From Cupriavidus sp. YR651 (GTDB lineage: Bacteria > Pseudomonadota > Gammaproteobacteria > Burkholderiales > Burkholderiaceae), in NCBI RefSeq assembly GCF_900101625.1, contig NZ_FMYZ01000003.1, positions 62,001-126,000 of the forward strand: a stretch of DNA of 64,000 bases. The letters run 5' to 3'. The notes under the pieces were generated by a model. It was not told the DNA's origin. It made no database searches and saw nothing but the letters and a program-made list of their open reading frames with translations. Positions within the stretch are counted from its first letter, which is position 1. Every line of letters starts with the position of its first letter. The position numbers and the translations under genes were made by a program. This document shows, in pieces, positions 34,032-42,408 of this stretch.

Positions 34032-35621
34032 TCACGCCGCGGCTTGCGGCATGGATTTGGCCAGGAGTTTCGCCAGCTCCACCGCCGGCACCGGGCGCCC
34101 GAACAGCCAGCCCTGCCCGAAATCCACGCCCTGTTCGCGCAGGAAGTCGGCCTGCGCGCTGTCCTCGATACCTTCCGCCACCACCTGCAGGCCGAGCGAG
34201 CGCGCCATCGCGATGATGTGCGGCGCCACGGTGCTCGATGCCGCCTCCTGCCCGATGGTGTCGACAAAGGACTTGTCGATCTTGAGCGCGTCGACCTTGA
34301 AGCTCTGCAGGTACGACAGGCTCGAATAGCCCGTGCCGAAGTCGTCGATATAGACCGGGTGGCCGGCGTCGCGAAACGCCTGGATGGTGTCGCGTGCCAC
34401 GTCGGGTTCCAGGAAGCCGCGCTCGGTGGCCTCGATGCGGATCTGCTCGGGGGTGATGCCGGTGCCGCGCAGCCGTGCCGTCAGCACGCCCAGGAAGCGC
34501 CGGCTTTTCAGGTCTTCGGCACCGACGTTGATCGACACGTAGAACGACGGATGCCGGCGCAGCATCGTGCCCAGCTCCGTCAGCACGATCTCCAGCACCT
34601 GGTCGGTGATCTGCTGGATCAGGCCGGCGTTCTCCGCCATCGGGATAAACAGGTTCGGCCGCACCAGGCGTCCATGCCGGCGCCAGCGCACCAGTGCCTC
34701 CACGCCGACGCAATGGTTGTCGGATAGCGCGACGATGGGCTGGTAGTGCACCGCCATTTCGTGGCGCCGCACCGCGCCGCGCAGTTCGCCCTCCAGGCTG
34801 AAGCGCCGCGTGGCGCGGCGCCAGACCAGCACGCCGAGGGGCAGCCCGGCCGCCAGCCCGACCGCCAGCCCGCCTGTCAGCAGCGCCTTCCAGTTGGCCA
34901 GCAGCACCGCGCGCGGCGCCAGTACCACGACCGCCAGTGGCATGACGCGCGAGCGGCGCAGCACCACGGCCGCGTCGTCGTCGTGCGTGGCGCCGCTGCC
35001 GGCACCGTACGTGTGGTCGGCGTAGGCCTCCTGCATCCGCTTCAGGTTGGCACCCTGCGAGGCCGCGAAGATGCGGCCCGCTTCCGTGTTGATCACGGCC
35101 AGCATGCGCGCGTCGCGATCGACCACGTCGACAAAGGTCTGCGGGTCCAGCGAAACATTGCTGCCATTGCGGCCGATCAGCATGGCCCGGCGCGGCGCGC
35201 TGAACGGGTTGGCGAGGTCGAACCAGTATTCCATCCCGTCCGGCGTGCGCCAGTCGGGCGGCGGCAACGTCAGGCCCTTTGTCTCGACCGGGCCGAGCAG
35301 CGCCGAGCATCGGCGCTGGCCGCCGCCGTAAATGCCGGCATCCTGGATATGGCGATAGCTGTAGGCAATGCGGCGCAGCTGGACCAGGTGGGCCGGCGAG
35401 CAGGGCTCCTCACGCAGCACCTCCATTTCCTCGATGGCGCTCGTGGCCTGCGTCATGACCAGTTCGGCGCGCTTGAGCGCGGCATCCGCGAACACGCTCA
35501 GTTGATCCGCCTCGCGCCGGTTGGCTTCGAGTTGGGCCATGAACACGCCGATCCCTACCGGGAACAGCGTGGCCAGGGTGGCCAATACGATCGTCAACGC
35601 CAGAAACCAGCTGCGGTGCAT
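34032..35621 (-). CDS. Membrane-bound EAL-domain cyclic-di-GMP phosphodiesterase with CSS-motif sensor
   Basis: 529 residues. Transmembrane helix (about 5-27: FLALTIVLATLATLFPVGIG), periplasmic sensor domain containing the EEPCSPAHL motif of CSS-motif proteins (disulfide-sensing), second transmembrane segment (about 270-290), then the EAL domain (about 285-525). Catalytic motifs EALVRW (about 308) and DDFGTGYSSLSYL (about 423) are intact, as are NVGAEDL and IDKSFV. Known role: hydrolysis of c-di-GMP, promoting motility. Alternative start at 35771 lacks support. Confidence 0.93.
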   Translation of the reverse strand: MHRSWFLALTIVLATLATLFPVGIGVFMAQLEANRREADQLSVFADAALKRAELVMTQATSAIEEMEVLREEPCSPAHLVQLRRIAYSYRHIQDAGIYGGGQRRCSALLGPVETKGLTLPPPDWRTPDGMEYWFDLANPFSAPRRAMLIGRNGSNVSLDPQTFVDVVDRDARMLAVINTEAGRIFAASQGANLKRMQEAYADHTYGAGSGATHDDDAAVVLRRSRVMPLAVVVLAPRAVLLANWKALLTGGLAVGLAAGLPLGVLVWRRATRRFSLEGELRGAVRRHEMAVHYQPIVALSDNHCVGVEALVRWRRHGRLVRPNLFIPMAENAGLIQQITDQVLEIVLTELGTMLRRHPSFYVSINVGAEDLKSRRFLGVLTARLRGTGITPEQIRIEATERGFLEPDVARDTIQAFRDAGHPVYIDDFGTGYSSLSYLQSFKVDALKIDKSFVDTIGQEAASSTVAPHIIAMARSLGLQVVAEGIEDSAQADFLREQGVDFGQGWLFGRPVPAVELAKLLAKSMPQAAA

Positions 35622-35780
35622 CGGGAGTCCTCTGGAAGCTGCGCCGTCCCATTCACAAAGCGGATTTGAAAGTGTTACCCGTCCCAGGGCGTTTATCGCC
35701 CGGATATTGGCATCTAGAGTGGGGCCCTGGACCACGAAAAGCGTCCCGCTGTTGGGGAGCATAGCTAACAATTACCGATC

Positions 35781-36890
35781 ATGTCTGATACTTCGCGACT
35801 GTTTTCGCCTTTTTCCGTGGCCGGCCAACCGGTCTCGAACCGCATCGTCATGGCGCCGATGACCCGTGCGCGCAGTGCCCAGCCGGGGGATGTGCCCACC
35901 GCGATGAATGCACGCTACTACGCCCAGCGCGCCTCCGCCGGCTTTATCGTGACGGAAGCGACGCAGATATCGCCGCAGGGCAAGGGCTATTCCTTTACGC
36001 CGGGCATCCACAGCGCCGACCAGGTGGCCGGCTGGCACACCGTGACGGATGCCGTGCATGCGGCCGGCGGACGCATCTTCCTGCAGCTCTGGCACGTGGG
36101 CCGGATGTCGCATCCGGACTTCCATGAGGGCGCGTTGCCCGTGGCGCCGTCGGCCGTGCCGTTCGACGGCCAGATATGGAAGGTGGACCCGGCCACGGGC
36201 GTCGGCGCGATGGTGGATTGCCCGACGCCGCGCGCGCTCACGGAGGCCGAGATCCGCGGTATCGTGGCCGACTTCGGCCGCGCCGCCCGCAACGCGATGG
36301 CGGCGGGGTTTGACGGCGTGGAGATCCACGGCGCCAACGGCTACCTGATCGATCAGTTTCTGCGCACCAGCTCCAACACGCGCACCGACGCCTACGGCGG
36401 GTCGCGCGAAAACCGGCTGCGCTTCCTGAAGGAGGTGGTGGACGCGGTGGCGCTGGAGGCCGGCGCGGCGCGCACCGCGATCCGACTGGCGCCGTTCCTG
36501 ACCGCGCGCGGCATGGCCTGCCCGGACATCCTGCCGACGATCCTCGATGCGGCGAGCTTCCTGCAGCAGCGCGGCATCGGCTACCTGCATCTGGTGGAAG
36601 CGGACTGGGACGATGCGCCGGCATTCACCGAAGACTTCCGCCAGGCCGTGCGTGCGCGCTTTGCCGGCCCGATTGTCGTCGCCGGCAAGTACGACCGCAC
36701 GCGTGCGGAATGGGTATTGTCGAAGGGCTACGCCGATCTCGTCGCGTTTGGCCGCCCGTTCGTGGCGAATCCCGACCTGCCGCGCAGGCTGGCCGAAAAC
36801 CTGCCGCTGGCCCCGCTCGATGGCAACACGCTGTTTGGCGGCGATGACCGCGGATATGGCGACTATCCAGCCTGGCAGGTGGCTGCCTGA
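35781..36890 (+). CDS. Old Yellow Enzyme family NADH:flavin oxidoreductase (NemA-like)
   Basis: 369 residues, TIM-barrel FMN enzyme. Motifs RLFSPFSVAGQPVSNRIVMA, LQLWHVGRMSHP, the His-Gly-Ala-Asn pair EIHGANGYLIDQFL (substrate-binding His and Asn), NTRTDAYGGSRENR and FGRPFVANPDL. Reduces activated C=C or nitro compounds. Followed 59 nt downstream by a VOC-family gene in the same direction, probably co-transcribed. Physiological substrate not known. Confidence 0.95.
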   Translation: MSDTSRLFSPFSVAGQPVSNRIVMAPMTRARSAQPGDVPTAMNARYYAQRASAGFIVTEATQISPQGKGYSFTPGIHSADQVAGWHTVTDAVHAAGGRIFLQLWHVGRMSHPDFHEGALPVAPSAVPFDGQIWKVDPATGVGAMVDCPTPRALTEAEIRGIVADFGRAARNAMAAGFDGVEIHGANGYLIDQFLRTSSNTRTDAYGGSRENRLRFLKEVVDAVALEAGAARTAIRLAPFLTARGMACPDILPTILDAASFLQQRGIGYLHLVEADWDDAPAFTEDFRQAVRARFAGPIVVAGKYDRTRAEWVLSKGYADLVAFGRPFVANPDLPRRLAENLPLAPLDGNTLFGGDDRGYGDYPAWQVAA

Positions 36891-36949
36891 AGAGGTCGTT
36901 TCAAGAAGATCCCGGCGTCTTCCCCTCCGCTTCCGACAAGGAGACACGC

Positions 36950-37414
36950 ATGACCCACGACCAACCCGACGCCCCCACCTGGCGCTTTGACCATCTCAAC
37001 GTCTCCGCCGGTGGCCGGCAGGTGCTGGATGGCTTTTTCGGCGACATCATGGGGCTGCGGCCCGGCTACCGGCCGCCGTTTCCGTTCCCGGGCGCGTGGC
37101 TGTATGCGGGCGATCAGGCGGTGATCCACGCCGTCGACGATGCCCGGCTCGATGCACAGGCTGGCGACCTGCAGGTCGGGCATATCGCTTTTCGCAGCGA
37201 CGGGCCGGCCGCACCGGTGATCGAGCAGCTACGCAACAGCCCCTATCCGTTCCGCGTCGCGCGCGTGCCGGCGGACAGCACGCTGCAGATCTTCGTGATG
37301 CTGCCCGGCGGGCTGGTGATCGAACTCGACATGCCGGACGACGGTGCGGCGGGCGACTACCAGTACGGCACCGGCCAGACGGCTCCGGCACAGCGCGATT
37401 TCAAGCCGCGCTGA
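36950..37414 (+). CDS. VOC-family (glyoxalase/dioxygenase superfamily) protein
   Basis: 154 residues; AAGGAG before the ATG. Starts FDHLNVSAGG, has FPGAWLYAGDQAVIHAV and ends with IFVMLPGGLVIEL: the beta-alpha-beta-beta-beta module of the VOC superfamily. Metal ligands are probably His in the first strand, His in AVIHAV and Glu in VIEL. Co-localised with the Old Yellow Enzyme, so perhaps acting in the same degradative or detoxifying step. Confidence 0.9.
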   Translation: MTHDQPDAPTWRFDHLNVSAGGRQVLDGFFGDIMGLRPGYRPPFPFPGAWLYAGDQAVIHAVDDARLDAQAGDLQVGHIAFRSDGPAAPVIEQLRNSPYPFRVARVPADSTLQIFVMLPGGLVIELDMPDDGAAGDYQYGTGQTAPAQRDFKPR

Positions 37415-37441
37415 CTGGCGGTGGCTGGCGGCGGTGAGCGG

Positions 37442-38344
37442 CTAGAGCCGCGTACCCGGCACGATGGCGGCGGCTCGGGCCGAGCCTGCCGACGGCGCGT
37501 CATGCGCGCCGCGGCCCGGCGGAGGTGGCGGAGGACTGCCACCGTCCGACATCGGCCCAGGGGCGGGCTCGCGTGGCGCCGCCGCCGCCGTGCCCACCAC
37601 CAGCGTCAACGTGGCCACGTAGCGGTCCTTCGCCTCGCGCACGGCGCCCAGCGTGGTCTCGCCGGCCATCAGCGCGATGCCGTCGTTGCTGTTCAGCGTT
37701 TCGCGCAGACGGCTGCGCTTGTATCCCGCCAATTGCGTGTAGAGGTATTCGCTCAGCGCATCGGGCAGGAAGCACTGGGTCGTCAGCATGGCGCGATTGC
37801 CGTCCAGCACCTTGATATGCAGATGCGTGGCGCGGCCGGCATACCAGCCCGGATAGATCGTGCGGAACATGGCCACGCCGTCGGCGCCCACCGGCTGACT
37901 GCCGCGCAGGAAGGTCTGTCCGCGCGTGGACACGGCGTGCCCGCGCTCATCGCTCTGGCCCGCATAGCCGGAGTACACACCGGTGGCGTTGCAGTGCCAG
38001 AGATCGACGCGTTTGCCGGCCAGCGGCTTGCCGTGCGGGTCGACCACGGTGAAGCGGACTTCAAGCGGCACGCCGGGCTGGCCTTCGGTGATGTCCTGCC
38101 GGACCTTGCCCGGATCGAAATAGAAGGGGCCTTCGGTGGTTTGCGCGGTCTGCGTCAGGAGGTGGCCAGCGGCCGGGGTGCCCGCGGTGAGCGGGGTGGC
38201 GGGGGCCGCTGCCGGATTCGTGGGTTCGGCCGCCTGCACCGCGCGGGACAGCGCGGCAAGGCCGGCGCCGCCAAGGCCGGCCGCCAGCAACTGGCGGCGG
38301 CGTGACGGGGATTCCGGTCGAGGCGACGAGGAAGCATTGGGCAT
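37442..38344 (-). CDS. Exported intradiol ring-cleavage dioxygenase-like protein
   Basis: 300 residues. N-terminal Tat-type signal (SPSRRRQLLAAGLGGAGLAA). Central intradiol dioxygenase domain with GPFYFD (ligand Tyr region), VDLWHCNATGVYSGY, FRTIYPGWYAGRATHLHIKV (metal-binding Tyr and His-x-His). The C-terminus is Pro-rich and disordered. A Tat-exported form is unusual for aromatic catabolism, since catechol dioxygenases are cytosolic; it may be periplasmic. No other catabolic genes are adjacent. Confidence 0.92.
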   Translation of the reverse strand: MPNASSSPRPESPSRRRQLLAAGLGGAGLAALSRAVQAAEPTNPAAAPATPLTAGTPAAGHLLTQTAQTTEGPFYFDPGKVRQDITEGQPGVPLEVRFTVVDPHGKPLAGKRVDLWHCNATGVYSGYAGQSDERGHAVSTRGQTFLRGSQPVGADGVAMFRTIYPGWYAGRATHLHIKVLDGNRAMLTTQCFLPDALSEYLYTQLAGYKRSRLRETLNSNDGIALMAGETTLGAVREAKDRYVATLTLVVGTAAAAPREPAPGPMSDGGSPPPPPPGRGAHDAPSAGSARAAAIVPGTRL

Positions 38345-38462
38345 CGCACGCTCCGTTGGAAGTGGAATACCCAGTGTAGTGCCGGGGCTTGCAGGCAGTA
38401 TTTCCGCCCTGTGTCGACCCGGCTACACATGTGACGGCGGCTCTCAGACCCCCGGCGAATGA

Positions 38463-39401
38463 CTACACCGCCGACTTCACCACCGCGCCCGTGGCGAAGA
38501 AGCTCTGCAGGTTCTCGAAGACCAGGTTGGCCATCGCCGCACGGGTTTCGTGGGTGCCGCTGGCCACGTGGGGCAGCAACACGACGTTGTCGAGCGCGAA
38601 CAGCGCCTCCGGCACCTGCGGCTCATTCTCGAAGACGTCCAGACCGGCCCCGGCGATTTGCTTGTGCGTCAGCGCGTCGACCAGCGCGGCTTCATCGACC
38701 ACCGTGCCGCGTGCGATGTTGATCAGGTAGCCCTGCGGGCCAAGCGCGCGCAGCACGCTGGCCGAGATCAGGTGCCGCGTGGCCGGGCCGCCGGAGGTGG
38801 CCACGACGAGGAAGTCCGCCCATTCCGCCAGCGCTTCCAGCGAGGGCTCGAAGCCGTAGTCGAGCCCCTCCTGCGGGTTGCGGCCGTAGTAGCGCACTTC
38901 CATGTCGAAGCCGCTCGAACGTTTGGCGATGACCCGGCCGATGCGGCCCATGCCGACGATGCCGAGCCGCTTGCCGCTGACGCGCGTGGTGAGCGGATAC
39001 GGGCCCTTCGGCCACGCGCCGCGCCGCACGAAGCGATCCGCCGCGCTGACCTGGCGCGCGACGTCCATCAGCAGCGCGAAGGCGATATCGGCCACGCAAT
39101 CGTTGAGCACGTCCGGCGTGTAGCCCACGGCGATGCCGCGCGCACGCGCCGTGTCCAGGTCCAGCTTGTCCAGTCCGACGCCAAAGCTGGAGATCACGCG
39201 CAGGTTGGGCAGCGCCGCCAGCGTCTTGCCGTCCACGCCCGTTGCCGCGCGCGCGGTCATCGCCACGAACTCGCCACCGTGCTGCGCCAGATAGCCGGCG
39301 GGATCGGTCTCGGCCCAGAACGGGTGTACATCGTAATGTTCGGCCAGCCGGGTTTCCGTCTGTTCGGGGAGCCGGCCGTGCTGCAGGAGGCGAGGTTTCA
39401 T
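38463..39401 (-). CDS. D-isomer-specific 2-hydroxyacid dehydrogenase
   Basis: 312 residues. NAD(P)-binding motif LGIVGMGRIGRVIAKR (about 148-163), catalytic Arg in ISFG/NIARGTVVDE, Glu in FENEPQVPEALF and His in LLPHVASGTHETR. Reduces 2-oxoacids such as hydroxypyruvate or glyoxylate. Last gene of a five-gene minus-strand cluster with a dehydratase and RraA-like protein, suggesting sugar-acid breakdown. Confidence 0.93.
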   Translation of the reverse strand: MKPRLLQHGRLPEQTETRLAEHYDVHPFWAETDPAGYLAQHGGEFVAMTARAATGVDGKTLAALPNLRVISSFGVGLDKLDLDTARARGIAVGYTPDVLNDCVADIAFALLMDVARQVSAADRFVRRGAWPKGPYPLTTRVSGKRLGIVGMGRIGRVIAKRSSGFDMEVRYYGRNPQEGLDYGFEPSLEALAEWADFLVVATSGGPATRHLISASVLRALGPQGYLINIARGTVVDEAALVDALTHKQIAGAGLDVFENEPQVPEALFALDNVVLLPHVASGTHETRAAMANLVFENLQSFFATGAVVKSAV

Positions 39402-39458
39402 GCGAGAAGAGTCCTGTCTTGGAGGCTGTCTTGGAGGATGCGTCGGCGCGGAGCGTCG

Positions 39459-40460
39459 TCAGTCCGCGCTGAGGTGATTATCGGCGATGATCCTTGCGTA
39501 ACGCTTGCGGTCATTGGCGATGAGCTCCGCGAACTGCTGTGGCGTACTGCCCACCGGGATCGCGCCCTGATCGATCAGCTGCTTCTTCACCTCGGGGATG
39601 GCTACCACTTGCTTCACGCCGGCTGCGATCTTGTCGACGATGTCTTTCGGCGTGCCGGCCGGCGCCAGCAGGCCGACCCATGATCCCGATTCCGCACGCT
39701 GGATGCCGGCCTCGGCAAGCGTGGGCACCTCGGGCATGGCAGGCGAGCGCACCGTGCTGGTCACGGCCAGCGCGCGCAGCTTGCCGGCCTTCACATGGCC
39801 GGCGGTTTCCAGCACGGAGGCAAACAGCATGTCGACGTTGCCGGCCATCAGGTCGGTCATCGCCGCGCCGCCGCCCTTGTAGGGCACATGCAGCATGTCG
39901 GTGCCGGTGGCCACCTTGAAGATCTCGCCGGACAGATGCGGCGAGCCGCCGGTGCCGGAACTGGCAAACGTCAGCTTGCCGGGTTTGGACTTGGCCAGCG
40001 TCACCAGTTCCTTCGGCGTCTTGGCGGGCAGGCCGGGCGTGACCACGAGCGCGAACGGCAATTCGGCCATCAGGCTGACCGGCACGAAGCCATCCGGGTT
40101 GTACGCGAGCTTCTTGTAGAGGAACGGGTTGATCGATTGCGTGCCGACGTTGCCGGCGACCAGCGTGTAGCCGTCGGGTTTGGCGCGCGCGGTGAGTTCG
40201 AGCCCGACATTGCCGGCGGCACCGGGCCGGTTGTCGACGAGCACCGGTTGGCCCCACAGTTGCGAGAGCCGCTGCGCGACGAGCCGCGTGGCGATGTCCG
40301 TGCCGCCACCCGGCGTGAACGGCAGGATGATCGTGACCGCGCGGGTGGGCCAGGTCGTGGCGGGCTGGGCGTAGGCGGCGGCGCCGAGCGTCGCGGCGAG
40401 CAACGTGACGGCAACACGGGTAAAGGCGTGGAGTGGGCGAACCAGAGGACGGCTGATCAT
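39459..40460 (-). CDS. Bug family (TctC-type) solute-binding protein
   Basis: 333 residues with an N-terminal signal (RPLHAFTRVAVTLLAATLGA). Bug motifs WPTRAVTIILPFTPGGGTDI, LVDNRPGAAGNVG, KPDGYTLV, HVPYKGGGAAMTDLMAG and EVPTLAEAGIQ. Fourth in the cluster; a second Bug gene precedes it. Two periplasmic binders without TctAB permease genes in the same operon imply that transport uses a permease elsewhere. Ligand probably a sugar acid, judged from neighbours. Confidence 0.95.
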   Translation of the reverse strand: MISRPLVRPLHAFTRVAVTLLAATLGAAAYAQPATTWPTRAVTIILPFTPGGGTDIATRLVAQRLSQLWGQPVLVDNRPGAAGNVGLELTARAKPDGYTLVAGNVGTQSINPFLYKKLAYNPDGFVPVSLMAELPFALVVTPGLPAKTPKELVTLAKSKPGKLTFASSGTGGSPHLSGEIFKVATGTDMLHVPYKGGGAAMTDLMAGNVDMLFASVLETAGHVKAGKLRALAVTSTVRSPAMPEVPTLAEAGIQRAESGSWVGLLAPAGTPKDIVDKIAAGVKQVVAIPEVKKQLIDQGAIPVGSTPQQFAELIANDRKRYARIIADNHLSAD

Positions 40461-40602
40461 GTCTTGACTCCTGTGTCGTGATCTGCGGGCGATGGGGTGG
40501 TCGATGAAGCGGGCGTGGGCAATGACGCGGGCGATGACGGGAACGAAGGCGTGAACGAAGGCGCGAACGACAGCGCGGATCGATCCGCGCCGCCGTCGCG
40601 TG

Positions 40603-41601
40603 CTATTCCGCGCTTGCGCCGGACTTCTTCACCAGCGCGGCCCAGCGCGGGATTTCCTTGCTCATCAGCGCGGCCAGTTCCTCCGGGCTGCTGCCGACCA
40701 CTTCCATGCCGAGCGACTTCGACAGGCGCTCCTGCACCGCGGGCTGCTTCAGCGCGCGCACCACTTCCGCATTGAGCCGGTCCACGATGGCGCGCGGCGT
40801 GCCGTGCGGGGCGTACAGCGCCTGCCAGGACACCATCTCGAAACCGGACACGCCGGCCTCGGCCATGGTCGGCACGTTGGGCAGCAGGGCCGAACGCTTC
40901 GGCGAGGTGACCGCCAGCGGGCGCAGGCGTCCCGCGCGGATCATCGCGTCCCCGGCCGTCAGCTGGTCGAACAGGAATGGCACGAGTCCGGCGGCCACGT
41001 CCTGCACGGCCTGCGGGCTGCCCTTGTACGGCACGTGCGTCATCGGCACGTGGATCAGGTCCGCGAACAACTCGCCCGCCAGATGCGTGGATGTGCCCGC
41101 GCCCGACGACGCAAAGCTCAGCTTGCCCGGCTGCTTCTTTGCATAGGCGATCAGCTCCTGCACGGTCTTCACGGGCAGGTCGGCGTTGACCATCAGGACG
41201 TTGGGCACGTAGCCGACCAGACTGACCGGCTCGAAGTCCTTCACCGGGTCATAGGACAGGTTCTTGTAGAGACTGGCGTTGATGGCGTGCGTGCTGATGG
41301 TGCCGCCGAACAGCGTGTACCCATCGGGCTTCGCGCGCGCCACGTAGCCCGCGCCCACGGCACCGGCCGCCCCGGGGCGGTTTTCCACCACCACCGGCTG
41401 GCCCAGCGCGCGCGACAGTTCTTGCCCGATGCTGCGCGCGACGATATCGGTGGAGCCGCCCGCCGCGAACGGCACGACCCACGTGATCGGTTTGGACGGC
41501 CATTTGTCGGCGGCGTAAGCCGGTGCGGTGGTGGCGATGCCTGCCGCCAGCGCGGACAAGGCGAGGGCGCCGCGCACCAGGGTGCGTTGCCATTGGGTCA
41601 T
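40603..41601 (-). CDS. Bug family (TctC-type) solute-binding protein
   Basis: 332 residues; signal TLVRGALALSALAAGIATTA, cleavage near AYA. Bug motifs WPSKPITWVVPFAAGGSTDI, VVENRPGAAGAVG, AKPDGYTLFGG, HVPYKGSPQAVQDV and NVPTMAEAGVSGFEM. It lies 60 nt downstream of the RraA-like gene in the same direction. Related to but clearly different from the second Bug gene, so the ligands may differ. Confidence 0.95.
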   Translation of the reverse strand: MTQWQRTLVRGALALSALAAGIATTAPAYAADKWPSKPITWVVPFAAGGSTDIVARSIGQELSRALGQPVVVENRPGAAGAVGAGYVARAKPDGYTLFGGTISTHAINASLYKNLSYDPVKDFEPVSLVGYVPNVLMVNADLPVKTVQELIAYAKKQPGKLSFASSGAGTSTHLAGELFADLIHVPMTHVPYKGSPQAVQDVAAGLVPFLFDQLTAGDAMIRAGRLRPLAVTSPKRSALLPNVPTMAEAGVSGFEMVSWQALYAPHGTPRAIVDRLNAEVVRALKQPAVQERLSKSLGMEVVGSSPEELAALMSKEIPRWAALVKKSGASAE

Positions 41602-41661
41602 GCGTGTCTCCTGCGGGCCAGTCGTGCCGGCCGTGTTTTTATGGAAAGGGATAGGTGCGTC

Positions 41662-42381
41662 TTAGCGACCGCGCGCGCGGCGCCATGCCGCGAAATCTTC
41701 ACGCGCCTGTTCCGTCGTCGGCGGATACAGGCCGATGATCGAGCGGCCGTTGCGGACCTCCTCGGTGACGAAGTCCTCGAACGCTGTCATTTCCACGGCC
41801 TCGGCGGTGATCTCTTCGACCAGGTGGCGCGGAATGATGACCACGCCTTCGGCATCGCCCACCACCACGTCGCCGGGGAATACAGCCACGTCGCCGCAGC
41901 CGATCGGCACGTTGAATTCCAGCGCCTGATGCAGCGTCAGATTGGTCGGCGCCGACGGACGCTGGTGGTAGGCGGGCATCGCAATCTGGGCGATCTCGGG
42001 CGAGTCCCGGAAACCGCCATCGGTGATGATGCCCGCGCCGCCGCGCTGCATCAGCCGCGTGACGAGGATCGATCCGGCCGATGCCGCGCGCGCATCCTTG
42101 CGGCTGTCGATCACCAGCACCGCGCCCGGCGGGCATTGCTCGATGGCCTGGCGCTGCGGGTGGTTCGGGTCCTGGAACACCGTGATCGGGTTGAGGTCTT
42201 CGCGCGCGGGGATGTAGCGCAGCGTGAAGGCCTCGCCCACCATCGTGGCGCCGTTCGGATTCAGCGGCCGTACATCCTGGATGAACTGGTTGCGCAGGCC
42301 GCGCTTGAACAGCGCGGTGCATAGCGTGGCGGTGCTGACGGTCTTCAGCGCGTCGCGCAGGGAAGGAGTGAGCTGGGTCAT
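41662..42381 (-). CDS. RraA-family protein (possible 4-hydroxy-2-oxoacid aldolase/demethylmenaquinone methyltransferase-like)
   Basis: 239 residues. RraA-like fold signatures: GAVLVIDSRKDARAASAGSI, GAGIITDGGFRDSPEI and the end strand GDVVVGDAEGVVIIP. Members of this group in catabolic clusters are often metal-dependent aldolases rather than RNase E regulators. It lies between the dehydratase and Bug genes, which supports a role in cleaving a 4-hydroxy-2-oxoacid produced by the dehydratase. Inference from context. Confidence 0.88.
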   Translation of the reverse strand: MTQLTPSLRDALKTVSTATLCTALFKRGLRNQFIQDVRPLNPNGATMVGEAFTLRYIPAREDLNPITVFQDPNHPQRQAIEQCPPGAVLVIDSRKDARAASAGSILVTRLMQRGGAGIITDGGFRDSPEIAQIAMPAYHQRPSAPTNLTLHQALEFNVPIGCGDVAVFPGDVVVGDAEGVVIIPRHLVEEITAEAVEMTAFEDFVTEEVRNGRSIIGLYPPTTEQAREDFAAWRRARGR

Positions 42382-42408
42382 TGCGGTGGGGGCGGTGGGG
42401 TCAGGGGA

